Shown: positions 26,205 through 36,020, counted from the stretch's first letter. The stretch: DNA of 64,000 nt from CAXBBB01 sp963793245 (GCA_963793245.1 CAWBZG010000002.1:682001-746000); one strand, 5' to 3'. Notes: generated from the sequence alone by a model not told the origin. Numbers and translations: made by a program.

Positions 26205-26621
26205 ATGCGCCTCTCCGTTCTGCTCCTCTTCGCTCTCGCCGCCTGCTCCGGCCCCGCTGAGACGCCCGCCGAGTCTCAGCCTGGTGACGACACCGCCCAG
26301 ATGGACACCTCGCGTGGACTCGAAATGACGCCGGTCGGTCCCGGTCCGGCACCCGGCACGGCGTACGCTGACGTTCAGGTGGGAGACTGCCGGACCGATG
26401 CGGACACAAGGATCTGTGCAGGCGAGATCGCCGGTAACGTCGTGAAGTCCATGAACGTCCAGATCCGTGAGGCCATGGCGATTCAGTTCTCGTTCCCTTC
26501 AGGCGCCGCGTATGCCAGTCGCATTGAGACCGGCTCTCTCGTGTCGCTCCACTTGTCTCCGGCTCCCCAGATGATGGGTGGTGCCGTCGATCCGGTATGG
26601 ACGGTGCTAGCCGTTCGGTAG
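26205..26621 (+). CDS. Small lipoprotein of unknown function
   Basis: About 138 residues. ATG 26205 gives a clear lipoprotein signal, MRLSVLLLFALAACSGPAET, with lipobox LAAC; ATG 26178 would only add nine residues. The first 40 mature residues are low-complexity and acidic, typical of a tether. The following domain has two cysteines (VGDCRTDADTRICAGEI) that could form a disulfide, and a C-terminal strand-rich stretch (GSLVSLHLSPAPQMMGG). No named domain is recognised. It lies between the M1 peptidase and a type IX cargo gene. Confidence 0.7.
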   Translation: MRLSVLLLFALAACSGPAETPAESQPGDDTAQMDTSRGLEMTPVGPGPAPGTAYADVQVGDCRTDADTRICAGEIAGNVVKSMNVQIREAMAIQFSFPSGAAYASRIETGSLVSLHLSPAPQMMGGAVDPVWTVLAVR

Positions 26622-26669
26622 CTCGCGCGTTACATTGTCATCCACATACTTCTTTTACCTCTCCATCTC

Positions 26670-29402
26670 GTGACTCGAATTCGTCCTCTGGCACTCTCGC
26701 TCTGCCTCGTCGGAGCCGCCGTGTTTCTGTTCTCCGTCCGTCCCGAAGCACCGTCGATTTCGGCAAAAGACGTCAAAATGCCACGCGTCGAGCGCAAGGC
26801 CGCCCGCAACGCCTACTTCAACAAGATTCTCCGCGACCCCTCAACGGGCAAGATCCCGTCGGGCATTCGAATCGACGAACTGCGCCATGCAGCGGGAATG
26901 CCTCAGGCGGGCGGGTTTGGCAAGATCGGATCGGCGGTTTCGTACGACTGGACCAACTATGGGCCTAACGACATCGGCGGACGCACGCGCGCCCTGGCCA
27001 TCGACGCGGGTAATTCGGCGACGCTGGTTGCAGGCGGCGTCGCTGGCGGCATTTGGAAGTCGACGGATCGTGGTGCTACGTGGCGTACAGTTTCGGACCC
27101 CGGCGACGCCATCGCGGTGACGAGTCTCGCGCAGGATCCACGCACCGGACACCAGAACAAGTGGTATGCCGTCACGGGTGAGTTTAGCGGCAACTCCGCC
27201 AGCGCACGCGGCGGCAGCGCTCCGTACCGGGGTACTGGCTTCTTCGTCTCGACAGACAACGCCGAAACGTGGACGCGCCGTTTGGATGCAGGCGATGCTA
27301 CACGCTTTGACACCTTTTTTGACTACGGCGCACGCGTAGCCGTCAGCCCAACCTCTGGGACGGTCTTTGTATGCTCCAATGCCTTTGGTATTCTGCGTTC
27401 CAACGCTGAAGTGACGAGCTTCGCGGCGGTCTTGGGCGGTGCCAACCAGCACTCGTATTGCGACGTGCAAGCCGGGTCGGATGGCCGCATCGTCGCCGCC
27501 CTCGGAGTGGGGAACGCGCAGGTCAACACGCCAGGCCTCTACCGCTCGACGGATGATGGACAGAACTGGACGCGTATCGCGGCTACTACGCTGCCTTCCG
27601 ACTTCAACCGTCCTGCCATCGCCATCGCGCCGTCGAACCTCGACCGCGTCTATATGCTCGTCGTTACGGCAGCTGGCACGCCCGCCATCTATGACGTGGA
27701 TATGAGCACGAGCACGGCAGTCGACCGTTCTACCAGTCTGCCCGATTTCCCCATCGTCGACGCTCGCGTAACGACCAACACACTCGATACGCAGGGCAAC
27801 TACAATCTGACCATTGCCGTCAAGCCGGACAACGAGAACTTCGTCGTCATCGGAGGCACCAACCTGTACCGCACGTTTGACGGCTTTGCCACGCCGATCA
27901 GCAACCGAGGCAACTGGATCAATGGGTATCGGAGTGATGGAGTAGACTATGGGTCTTACAGAAATGGTCACCCGGACCAGCACGTCGCGGTCTTCGATCC
28001 GACCGATCCCAAGCGGATGTACATCGGTAACGACGGTGGCATTCAGCGCGCCGACGACATCCAACTGTTCCGCAACACCTTCCCGTGGGTCAGTCTGAAC
28101 AATCGCTACAATGTGACCCAGTTCTACCACGTCTCGATTCCGCCGGGAGCAGGTCAGATGGGGGCGTTCGGTGGGGCGCAGGACAACGGAAGCCCGCTGA
28201 TCGCCAACGGCACCGATCTCGCTTCGCTTGGCGACATTTCATCAGGAGACGGCGCGTACACCTACTGGGGTGGCACGTTCGTCTACACGTCGTCGCAGGG
28301 AGGAAACGTCAACCAGTTCAACCTGAACGGAGACAACCTTCCCAGTTCATTCTTGGGCAGAATCTCGCCCGCAAATGCCGATGAGCAGCAGTTCATCCAT
28401 CCGTTCGACGTCGATCCGACGGACGACCGCACGATGTACTATCCCGACGGCGACTCGCTCTGGCGCAACACGTCCTTACACGTGCCGAACGATGCCAACT
28501 GGGTCAAGCTCGCAACGGCTGCAGTGCCCGATCGAGAAGAAGTGACGGCCGTTGCCGTTGCGCCGTCCATGCCAAACCGAGTCTACTACGGTCTCGCCGG
28601 TGACTTCGCGCCACAGGTCGTCCGTATTGACAATGCGAATACTGCCGCGACGTTTGACGGCAACTGGGTCGAGATGCCCAACGCGCCATCCGGATCGTAC
28701 CTCGCCAACATCGCCGTGCACCCGACCAATGCCGACGAGGTGATCGCAATCGTGTCGAACTACAACGTGCCGAGCGTTTTCCGCTCGACTGATGCAGGCG
28801 ATACCTGGACCGAAATCGAGGGCAATCTCGCAGGAGGCACGGGCCTTCCGGGTCCGTCGGTGCGGGCCGCGACCATCGTTCCCCAAGGCGACGGTTCGAC
28901 GGTTTACTTCGTCGGTACGAGCACAGGTCTCTACGCCACCGACGCCATCGACGGTGCCAACACCACCTGGACTCGTCAGAGTCCCGAAGGCATCGGCGCT
29001 ACGGTCGTCTCACACGTCACCTCACGCGCCAACGACGGACGCGTACTCGCCGGAACGCACGGATTGAGGATTCTTCAACGGCATGCCGAGCGAATTCACC
29101 GCTATCGGCGACGAAGCGCTTGCCTCAGAGCTTCTCGCTGTCGGCATCTCCTAGCCCCGCCACGGATCGGACGACGATCCGCTACACGCTGGCAGGTCCG
29201 TCGGACGTGACGCTGCGGGTGTACGATGCCGCAGGCCGCGTCGTCCGCACCCTTCTGTCCGGCGAGCGCGTCGGCGGAGGCGAGCAGGTCGGTGCCCGTT
29301 TCGCTGTCTAATCTAGCCGCGGGCGTCTACTTCACGCGACTCGAAGCAATCGGAAACGGCCCCGCCCAAGTGCGTACGGCTCGCCTGGTCGTGGTGCGAT
29401 AG
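26670..29402 (+). CDS. Secreted BNR/sortilin-repeat protein with type IX sorting domain (three apparent frameshifts)
   Basis: GTG start, signal-type N-terminus (LALSLCLVGAAVFLFSV), then a long beta-propeller region with repeated Asp-box/BNR motifs such as STDRGATW, STDNAETW, STDDGQNW and STDAGDTW. The main frame runs to about 29065. The remaining protein continues through three successive +1 frames: FFNGMPSEFTAIGDEA, then LPQSFSLSASPSPATDRTTI and YTLAGPSDVTLRVYDAAGR, then VPVSLSNLAAGVYFTRLEA and RTARLVVVR with stop 29400-29402. The rejoined C-terminus is a standard type A type IX secretion sorting domain. The protein should be exported to the outer membrane surface. Function of the propeller is unknown; the frameshifts look like single extra bases. 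Confidence 0.82.
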
Positions 29403-29423
29403 CATTCAATCCTGGCAACACTT

Positions 29424-29459
29424 CGACGCCCTCGGCTGCTCACGCGGTCGAGGGCGTCG
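29424..29459. terminator. Bidirectional terminator hairpin
   Basis: CGACGCCCTCG (29424-29434) pairs perfectly with CGAGGGCGTCG (29449-29459) across a 14-base loop. It sits in the 61-bp gap between two convergent stop codons. No strong T tract follows on either strand, so function as an intrinsic terminator is likely but not certain. Confidence 0.65.
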
Positions 29460-29463
29460 TACG

Positions 29464-30657
29464 TCAGGGAATCAGCACGCGGATGGAGTCGGCGATAGCG
29501 CTCGAATAGACGGGCGCCTCCTCTCCCGTCTGCCAGGGCAGCGAAGGCCACCACGCGTCTGATGGAACGTCGGCCAGCGTGATCGACTGTCCGGGGTGCG
29601 GAAAGGCGGCTCGAATGCCTGCTGCGTCCGTCGCGGCACGGATGCGCTCGATGGGTTCAGTCCAGCCGTGAAGGGCGAGGTCGAACAGGCCCCAGTGAAC
29701 CGGAATCAGCACTTCGCCCTTGACCATCCGGTGAACGGCAACGGCCTGCTCGGGTCCCAGGTGCAGGTCGGCCCAGGCGTCGGCGTAGGCGCCGCACTCG
29801 ATCAGCGTCACGTCGAACGGTCCCAGTCGCTCGCCGATCTCGTGGAAGACGGGCGATAACGCTGTATCGCCGCTGTAGAATACGCGCCGTTCCGACCCGA
29901 CGAACGCCCAGCCCGACCACAACGTCGCGTCACGGTCGACCAAGGCTCGGCCCGAGAAGTGACGTGCAGGCGTGCTCGTCAGCGTGATGTCGCCCACATC
30001 GAGCGTATCCCACCAGTCGAGTTCGCTGATCCGGTCCGGCGCGACGCCCCACGCTTCGAGGTGCGATCCAACGCCCAGCGGTACGACAAAACGAGGGATG
30101 CGATCTGCCAGCGCCTGTATCGTCGGTGCGTCCAAGTGGTCGTAGTGATCGTGCGAGATAACGACGGCGTCGACTGGCGGCAAGTCGTCGAGCGCGAGCG
30201 GCGGCGCGTAGAATCGTCCGACGCCCAGCAGCGGCGACGGCGAGGCGTGATCGCCCCAGACCGGATCGACGAGCAATCGGGTGCCGTCGAGTTCGAGTAA
30301 AAACGTCGAGTGCCCGAGCCACGTGATGCGCAAGTCGTCAGGCTGCTGAGCAAAGTCCGCGGCGGTTCGCGGCTGGACAGGTAGCGGAGCATCGGGCGTG
30401 CGATAGTCGCTTCCTCCCGTGACATAGTTCCAGATCGACCCCGCCGACATGCCGCTTTTGATCGTCGGCAAGACATTGGCGAATCGGCTCCCGTTCCACT
30501 GCGGCGATTGTTTGATCCGGTCCAGCCGTTCACCCGATGGGCGCGCCCCGAGTGCGGGCCATACGTGCGCGCCGAACGCGACGGCGCCTAGCGAGGCGAG
30601 GGCGGCGGTAGCGCCGACGAGTTTGGGCCAGCGTCGGCGTGTAGGAGAGGAAGGCAT
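29464..30657 (-). CDS. MBL-fold metallo-hydrolase (NAPE-PLD/UlaG-like)
   Basis: A 397-residue protein with an N-terminal hydrophobic helix (twin-Arg-free, basic start RRRWPKLVGATAALASLGAV), suggesting membrane anchoring or export. The metallo-beta-lactamase core has ITWLGHSTFLLELDG, the metal-binding VISHDHYDHLD (HxHxDH), TPARHFSGR, FYSGDTALS and the final His in VLIPVHWGLFDLALH. The spacing and the HW motif match the NAPE-hydrolysing phospholipase D-like branch. A phospholipid- or nucleotide-hydrolysing role is family knowledge; the substrate is unknown here. It converges on the BNR protein gene. Confidence 0.9.
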   Translation of the reverse strand: MPSSPTRRRWPKLVGATAALASLGAVAFGAHVWPALGARPSGERLDRIKQSPQWNGSRFANVLPTIKSGMSAGSIWNYVTGGSDYRTPDAPLPVQPRTAADFAQQPDDLRITWLGHSTFLLELDGTRLLVDPVWGDHASPSPLLGVGRFYAPPLALDDLPPVDAVVISHDHYDHLDAPTIQALADRIPRFVVPLGVGSHLEAWGVAPDRISELDWWDTLDVGDITLTSTPARHFSGRALVDRDATLWSGWAFVGSERRVFYSGDTALSPVFHEIGERLGPFDVTLIECGAYADAWADLHLGPEQAVAVHRMVKGEVLIPVHWGLFDLALHGWTEPIERIRAATDAAGIRAAFPHPGQSITLADVPSDAWWPSLPWQTGEEAPVYSSAIADSIRVLIP

Positions 30658-30699
30658 GGTAGGTTCGAACTAGAGGAAGATGAGATTGTCGCTTATCAC

Positions 30700-30728
30700 G
30701 TCATCCCTCGACTGCGCTCAGGATGACA
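30700..30728. repeat. Short REP-like palindromic element
   Basis: GTCATCC (30700-30706) and GGATGAC (30722-30728) enclose CTCGACTGCGCTCA. The wording closely matches a palindromic intergenic element built on GTCATCC...GCGCTCAGGATGAC that I have seen in many unrelated bacterial genomes. Only this copy is in the window. Confidence 0.55.
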
Positions 30729-30739
30729 GGGTTGGAAAC

Positions 30740-30777
30740 GAGAACCGCCCCGGCAACTCTGGGCTACCGGGGCGGTG
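30740..30777 (-). terminator. Rho-independent terminator of lpdA
   Basis: ACCGCCCCGG (30745-30754) pairs perfectly with CCGGGGCGGT (30768-30777) across 13 bases. On the minus strand the stem is followed by TCTCGTTTCC, a T/C-rich tail. It begins 46 bases past the lpdA stop. Confidence 0.8.
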
Positions 30778-30823
30778 AGGGAAGGCGCGAGCGTCGGGAC
30801 ACGCGTGTCGTGACACAAGTGTC

Positions 30824-32242
30824 CTAGATGTTCATCGGCATGCCGTAGGCGACCTTGGTGGCCTCCATCACGGCTTCCGAGAGCGTCGGGTGTGGGTGGA
30901 TGGCTTCCATCATCTCGTGTCCCGTCGTCTCCAACTCGCGCGCCGTTACCGCTTCGGCGATCATCTCGGTCGCTTCGGCTCCGATGATGTGGCAGCCGAG
31001 CAGTTCGCCGTATTTGGCGTCGTAGATGACTTTGACGAAACCTTCGGTGTGTCCGATGGCGCTGGCTTTGCCGTTGGCCTGGAAGGGGAATTTGCCGACT
31101 TTGAGTTCGTACCCGGCTTCCTTGGCGGCTTTCTCGGTATAGCCGACGCTGGCGATCTGCGGCTGGCAATAGGTGCAGCCGGGGATGTCCAGTTTGTTCA
31201 TCGGCTTCACGTCGTGTCCGGCGATCTGCTCGATGCAGAGGATGCCTTCATGCGATGCCTTGTGCGCGAGCCATGGCGCCCCGGCGACATCGCCGATGGC
31301 GTAGATGCCTTTGACGCTGGTCTCGCCCCGTTCGTTGGTGACGATAGAGCCGCGATCCGTCTGGATGCCCAGCGCTTCGAGTCCCAGATTCTCGACGTTG
31401 CCGACGACGCCGACTGCCGACAGCACCTGATCGGTCTCGACGACTTCCTCGCCCTTCTTGGTCTTGATCGTGACCTTGACGACGTCGCCGCTGGTGTCGA
31501 CCGACTGCACCTGGGCGTCCGTCATCAACTTGACGCCCATCTTCTTGTAGGCGCGCCCCAACTCCTTGCTGACCTCCTCGTCCTCGACCGGAACGAGCCG
31601 ATCCTGGACTTCGACGATGGTCACTTCGGTCCCCATGTGGTGGTAGAAGTAGGCGAACTCGACCCCAATGGCTCCGGCGCCGACGATCAGCATCCGGTTC
31701 GGCCTTTTGGTCTGCGTCATCGCCTCCTTGTACGTGATCACCTTCTCGCCGTCGACGGGGAGCGGCGGAATCTCACGGGCGCGTGCGCCGGTAGCGACGA
31801 TGATGTGCTGCGCCGTGACCGTGCGCGCCTCGCCGACCGTGTCTCCGTCCATCGTTTCCGAAGGCTCGATGGTCATCTTGCCTGGCTCGGTCAACGTCGC
31901 CTTGCCCATGATGACGTCGATCTTGTTCTTCTTCATCAGGAAGCCGACGCCCTTGTTCATCTTGTCGGCGACGCCTCGGCTGCGCTCGACGACTTTGGCG
32001 AAGTTGGCTTTGGCCTGACCCTCCAGTTCGAGTCCGTAGTCGGCTGCGTGGCCCATGTAGGCCATCACTTCGGCGCTCTTGAGCAGCGCCTTGGTGGGGA
32101 TGCAACCGATGTTGAGGCACACGCCTCCGAGTTTGTTCTTCTCGACGACGGCCGTCTTGAAGCCGAGTTGGGAGGCGCGGATCGCCGTTTCGTAGCCGCC
32201 GGGACCGGTGCCGATGACGACGACGTCGTAGGAATCTGCCAT
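30824..32242 (-). CDS. lpdA: Dihydrolipoyl dehydrogenase
   Basis: 472 residues from ATG 32242; upstream codons in the same frame lack any recognisable homology. The FAD-binding N-terminus YDVVVIGTGPGGYETAIRAS is followed by the redox-active disulfide GGVCLNIGCIPTK. The NAD-binding motif is ILIVGAGAIGVEFAYFYHHMG, the second FAD motif is GIYAIGDVAGAPWLAHKAS, and the C-terminal dimerisation domain ends with the catalytic His-Glu pair in HPHPTLSEAVMEA. It reoxidises dihydrolipoamide in pyruvate and 2-oxoglutarate dehydrogenase or glycine cleavage complexes; no E1 or E2 gene is adjacent, so it probably serves several. A strong terminator follows. Confidence 0.96.
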   Translation of the reverse strand: MADSYDVVVIGTGPGGYETAIRASQLGFKTAVVEKNKLGGVCLNIGCIPTKALLKSAEVMAYMGHAADYGLELEGQAKANFAKVVERSRGVADKMNKGVGFLMKKNKIDVIMGKATLTEPGKMTIEPSETMDGDTVGEARTVTAQHIIVATGARAREIPPLPVDGEKVITYKEAMTQTKRPNRMLIVGAGAIGVEFAYFYHHMGTEVTIVEVQDRLVPVEDEEVSKELGRAYKKMGVKLMTDAQVQSVDTSGDVVKVTIKTKKGEEVVETDQVLSAVGVVGNVENLGLEALGIQTDRGSIVTNERGETSVKGIYAIGDVAGAPWLAHKASHEGILCIEQIAGHDVKPMNKLDIPGCTYCQPQIASVGYTEKAAKEAGYELKVGKFPFQANGKASAIGHTEGFVKVIYDAKYGELLGCHIIGAEATEMIAEAVTARELETTGHEMMEAIHPHPTLSEAVMEATKVAYGMPMNI

Positions 32243-32375
32243 GAGTGGGGGAGAGGATGAGGTTCGAGAGATCAGAGAGAATCGGGTAAACGCGATGCCG
32301 CGATCCCAGGTCCGCGAAACTAAGACCAACGCGCCCGGTGTCTGCTTTGCTCTGCTCGTGTTTCCACGTGTCTTG

Positions 32376-32470
32376 TACCGACGGGGCATGCCCCGTCGCT
32401 GCTGCGTCGGTTGGGTGATGTGTTCTGACTACTTCTTTTCCTCTGGGCGACGCAAGCGTCGCCCCTACGT
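32376..32470. repeat. REPIN-like doublet of 20-bp palindromes
   Basis: The first unit, CGACGGGGCATGCCCCGTCG (32379-32398), is a perfect 20-bp palindrome. The second (32445-32464) has arms GGGCGACGC/GCGTCGCCC around AA and is followed by CCTACG. Centres are about 66 bases apart. The arms share the CGACG word of the other doublets in this window but the flanking framework is less complete. It lies in the divergent gap between lpdA and the secreted jelly-roll-like gene. Confidence 0.65.
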
Positions 32471-32484
32471 CTTTTGCTGTGCTG

Positions 32485-34120
32485 ATGCGCTTTCTGCCCT
32501 CTCTTGTTGTTCGCCGCGCTGCCGATTTGTGCGCAGCCTATCGCTTTTGCGCCCGACCTCACGGCGTCGTCCGTCTTTTTCGACGATCTCGACTACGCGC
32601 ATCCCGTCGACTGGCTAGGTCCGCGTGGCGGATCGTACGGCTCTCTTTATGGCGAAAACGCGTGGCTCGTCGGCAACGCGTCGGGTGTGGGCGTCGAGAC
32701 GGTGCGTGCGTGGTTCTCGTCGAACGGCTGGCTCGACTTTGGCACTTGGCTGACCGACGAGAACGCGCGCAATATCACCGACTCGCTCCAGAGCATCGCT
32801 ACCCAGTCGACCGACGTACCGGGATGGATCGTGCTAGAGAGTTCGGCGGACCGTCCAAGTCGTACGCAGTTGGGGTTTTCGTCCGGGTTCGAGGCGTCGA
32901 CCGGGACGTGGGTGGCGCGTGTCCGGATGGGTCCGATGCAGCCGAACGGCTCGGGGAAGACCGACGTCGCCCACACACCGCTGTGGCTTCAGAGCAGCAA
33001 CTCGGCGCGTGACCTCAGAACCCGCGATGGTCTGTACGTCTCGCGTGAATCGTCGTGGTCCGAAATCAACTTTGAGATCAACAATTGGTGGACCAACGGC
33101 TGCGACGATGGCCCATCCAACCAGTGCCGCGTCAGCGCGGGCGTCACGTGGGGGCACCTGACGCCTGACAACGGCAATCGTGCGATGCGTGCACCTGGGC
33201 GCCAGCAAACGGAGTCGCCCGAGGCTTCGGCAACCTGCCGCATCGTCGCCGTTCCGGGCGGATACGCAGGCGCCCGAGTCGCACGCGACGCCGAATGCGC
33301 CCAAGTCCTCACCAACGCCGTGACGCAAGACGGTGACGTGTTCGCCTACGTGCTGATCCGACTCACCCCGACGCGCTCGTTTCAGGCCGTCGCTGCGTTC
33401 GACGAAACGCGCGACGGCTACAGACGCGACCGCATCGACGGCTTCGAGTCGCTCTACATGGAAACGCCTGGCGGAGGCCTCCCTCACTACGCCCCACCGG
33501 ACGCGATGCGGATGATCTCGTCGCTGTTGCTGGAGCAAGACAGACCGTTCGCCACCCGCATGGAAACTGACTGGATGTTCTACGCCCCCGACACGACGCT
33601 CACGATTCGCGACGCAATGGGCGACGTCGACCGCCTACGCGCCGCCCTCGCCGAAGCCGACGTGCGAGACCAGTCCGGTCGCCGCGTCACCCGCGTCAAC
33701 ACGACCGGACTCGGACTGCGCAATCCACACGCGTACCGCGACGAAGCCAGGCGCGCCTGCTACGCCGCCTGGCTCACCCAAACGCCCGACCTGCCCGCCC
33801 GCGTGCGCATCGACGGTCCCTTTGCTACACCGCAAGGTTCGGTTCTGCGCGCCTACGTCGACCAGCCGTACGATCAGCGCTTTTCGGGCGTAGTTGACGT
33901 CTCGTGGCAAGGGTGGACAGGCGCCGCTTCGGATGGTGCACCGGCGTGGACCCGATCCGCAGAAGGCTTCGACCTGCTGCTATCCGATACGCCACGGGGC
34001 ACGCACACCGTCCGAGCGACACTCACCATCAGAGGCCAACACAGCTGGCGCGACTGGTCGACGGGGTGCCCAGAAGACTGGTTCGAAGCCTCCGCCGAGC
34101 GCACGATCCGGCTACGATAG
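32485..34120 (+). CDS. Secreted protein with a GH16/lectin-like jelly-roll segment (frameshift in signal peptide)
   Basis: From about 32504 the frame encodes roughly 538 residues beginning LLFAALPICAQPIAF. The preceding ATG at 32485 gives MRFLPSL one frame away; removing one base at the CTTG of 32502-32505 joins them into a normal signal peptide, MRFLPS-LLFAALPICAQ. A TTG start is the alternative. Residues about 120-260 contain WVARVRMGPM, HTPLWLQSS and SEINFEINNWW, which resemble the concanavalin-like fold of GH16 enzymes, where ExDxxE is catalytic; here the Asp is replaced by Asn, so it may be a lectin or inactive enzyme. The C-terminal part is unassigned. Confident that it is a secreted gene, not about function. 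Confidence 0.68.
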
Positions 34121-34127
34121 CAAGCCG

Positions 34128-34802
34128 TCAGAACGTCACGCCGACCGACAAATCGAAGCCGTTGATCGTTCCGTCGACCGCGTCGCTTCCGCTTAGGAAG
34201 TCAGTAAGCGTACGTCCGTATCGAACTTCGAGGCGCAGGTCCGGTCCCGCCAAGCGGCCTATTTCCATCCCAAGTCCAGCTACTCCGCTCAAGCTCACGT
34301 CAGCGAACAGTTCGGGGAATCCGTCTTGCACCAACGCGGTCTCGAATCCAGCGAGATACGTGTTCGACCCAGGGTCGCTGCCGAGCAGTACATCCAAGCG
34401 CGGCCCCACGAGCACGTACGGAGAAAAGGGACGACGACCAACTGGGAAGAAATGTCCGAGAACGGCGAGCGAGCCGACATCGAACGACGTTTCGAGTGTC
34501 AACTCTCTCCGGTCCGTGAAGATGGGAGCGCCGCCAGTCTGGACGGGAGTAGTCTGCGAATAGGCACGGCGCGCGAAACCCAGTTCAGCCGACACTGACG
34601 CCTTGGTCATCGAGGTGATGGCGAGTATAGCAACTTCAAATCCGGCCTCTCGGTCGGTATTGAAGTCGAGTAGATCGCTACCATACTCCGCTCGGAGCGA
34701 CGTGAGATTTCCGCCCACCCGCAAGCCGAAGTCGACGGCAGGTTGTGCGAGGGTCGGAGCAGCCAGGGCGAGCGCTGCGAGTAGGGCAAAAGTGCGAGGC
34801 AT
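34128..34802 (-). CDS. Outer-membrane beta-barrel protein (PorT-like), paralogue 1
   Basis: 224 residues with signal MPRTFALLAALALAAPTLAQ and alternating amphipathic strands typical of small OMP_b-brl barrels. Conserved segments are GLRVGGNLTSLRAEY, SAELGFARRAYSQTT, PYVLVGPRLDVLLGSD, DVSLSGVAGLG and a C-terminal FDLSVGVTF ending in Phe, which suits BAM recognition. Its paralogue lies immediately upstream on the same strand, sharing VGPRLDVLLGSD-like, SDVSLSGVAG and FDLSVGV segments in the same order. Function is unknown; such barrels are often PorT-like or adhesion/structural proteins. Confidence 0.82.
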   Translation of the reverse strand: MPRTFALLAALALAAPTLAQPAVDFGLRVGGNLTSLRAEYGSDLLDFNTDREAGFEVAILAITSMTKASVSAELGFARRAYSQTTPVQTGGAPIFTDRRELTLETSFDVGSLAVLGHFFPVGRRPFSPYVLVGPRLDVLLGSDPGSNTYLAGFETALVQDGFPELFADVSLSGVAGLGMEIGRLAGPDLRLEVRYGRTLTDFLSGSDAVDGTINGFDLSVGVTF

Positions 34803-34918
34803 CGGAAAGAGGAGATGAGACGGATCAACCCTCCGTCGGCACTGAAAAACAACGGCACACCACGCAGCGTCTAGGGGCTAGTTCCTGTGTGCATCGTCCT
34901 GCTAGAGGCATCATCAGA

Positions 34919-35602
34919 CTACCACACCACGCCGACCGAGAGATCGAAGCTGCTGACTGTACCCACTGCTGGTTCGATGTCGAAGAAGTTGGTGATCGTC
35001 CGCCCGTAGCGCGCTTCTACTCGCAGCACCGGCAGTGTCGCCCGCCGGATGTCGACACCGACCCCGGCGACTCCGCTCAGGCTGACGTCGCTGAAGTATT
35101 TGGGGTAGGGATCGGTGAACGAGACGGTCCCGCGCCCCTCGTCGATGGCCTTCGTGAACGTTCCGGTGTCGCTTCCAAGCAATACGTCGAGACGTGGCCC
35201 GGCGAGGATGAACGGGGTCCACGCGCGCCCACCAAACGGAGTGACTTTGGCGAGAACGCTCGATGAGGCAACGCCGAGCGAGGTGGTGGCTGTGCCTTCC
35301 GCGCCAATGAATCCCACCTCGTTGTTCGCCCGAATGGTAGCGACGAACGATTGTGCGTATCGCCGATGTGCGTATCCCACTTCGCTCGTGACGGTGAGGA
35401 GGTCGCTGAACGCGAGGTCGGCAATGACGGCTGCCTCGAATCCGGTCCTTCTATCCGTGTCGATTTGGAAGTCGGTCGTAGGGTTACGAACAGTCAGCGC
35501 CGAATGGTTGACGCCAGCGCGAAAGCCAAAGCCGATATCGGGTTGAGCGAAAACCGGAGTGGCGAGAGCGAAGGCAACGAGCAGAACAGAAGCGCGGAGC
35601 AT
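34919..35602 (-). CDS. Outer-membrane beta-barrel protein (PorT-like), paralogue 2
   Basis: 227 residues with signal MLRASVLLVAFALATPVFAQ. It matches the downstream paralogue through GFRAGVNHSALTVRN, EVGYAHRRYAQSF, AGPRLDVLLGSDTG, YFSDVSLSGVAGVGVDI and a C-terminal FDLSVGVVW ending in an aromatic residue. Overall identity looks moderate, so the tandem duplication is not recent. The two genes are 116 bases apart and may be expressed separately. No ligand or partner is indicated by the neighbours. Confidence 0.82.
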   Translation of the reverse strand: MLRASVLLVAFALATPVFAQPDIGFGFRAGVNHSALTVRNPTTDFQIDTDRRTGFEAAVIADLAFSDLLTVTSEVGYAHRRYAQSFVATIRANNEVGFIGAEGTATTSLGVASSSVLAKVTPFGGRAWTPFILAGPRLDVLLGSDTGTFTKAIDEGRGTVSFTDPYPKYFSDVSLSGVAGVGVDIRRATLPVLRVEARYGRTITNFFDIEPAVGTVSSFDLSVGVVW

Positions 35603-35703
35603 AGGGGAAGGGGCCTGGATACAAAAGACTTAACCCAATGTTATCTCCAGCGCGCTTGCTTTGATTCGATCATCTCAAAACCACACAGCCAGTTCTCGCG
35701 TCG

Positions 35704-35815
35704 CTCACGTCTTGCGCGGCTGCTTCTTGGCGGCGGGGAAGAGGACGTTGTTCAGGATGAGCCGGTAGCCGGGCGAGTTCTTGTGCAGGTCGAGGTCGGT
35801 GGGTGGGGCGACATG
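35704..35815 (-). pseudogene. Orphan 3' fragment of an asparagine-synthetase-B-like gene
   Basis: The minus strand reads PPTDLDLHKNSPGYRL then ILNNVLFPAAKKQPRKT and a stop, the same C-terminus as the intact gene at 38306-39556 (which has PPTDLSLHK). The last 80 bases differ from that gene at only one position, while the next 25 bases are more diverged. No in-frame start or upstream coding sequence exists. It is therefore the remnant of a second copy whose 5' part has been lost, with the end possibly kept similar by gene conversion. Confidence 0.8.
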
Positions 35816-35824
35816 GGGTGCATC

Positions 35825-35838
35825 TTGATCCGGATCAA
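35825..35838. promoter_or_regulatory. Perfect FNR/DNR-type operator (TTGAT-N4-ATCAA)
   Basis: TTGATCCGGATCAA matches the FNR/DNR consensus at every fixed position and is extended to the 16-bp palindrome CTTGATCCGGATCAAG (35824-35839). It is the only such box I noticed in the window. It lies about 180 bases before the beta-barrel gene at 36021 and in the gap after the orphan fragment. A Crp/Fnr-family gene lies at 37646-38245. Activation would need a start site near 35873, followed by a leader. Confidence 0.6.
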
Positions 35839-36020
35839 GGACAGCCGGGATGAAAGTGCCGTAGCGTAAAGGAAAGGCCGAACAGGTCGGCTACATCTCC
35901 TCGTTTTTCTTCTCTCCCATGGGTTTTCCTTTCCACCTCTTGGCGGCTCTTCTCGTCGTACGATCCGTACTGACGCGTGCCACCTTCTTTGTTCAAATCG
36001 CTTTCTCGGGTCGTCGCACG

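Larger units (their letters stand above)
35603..36020. other. 418-bp gap with orphan fragment and FNR-type box
   Basis: The gap runs from the start of the second barrel paralogue to the start chosen for the 36021 gene. It holds the orphan 3' fragment (35704-35815) and the TTGAT-N4-ATCAA palindrome (35825-35838). The stretch 35840-36020 should contain the promoter of the 36021 gene; the in-frame ATG at 35919 is the only other start candidate. Nothing else is recognisable. Confidence 0.45.

Noticed and set aside
30890..32260. A 456-codon plus-strand frame opposite lpdA
   Set aside because: Antisense of a canonical dihydrolipoyl dehydrogenase.
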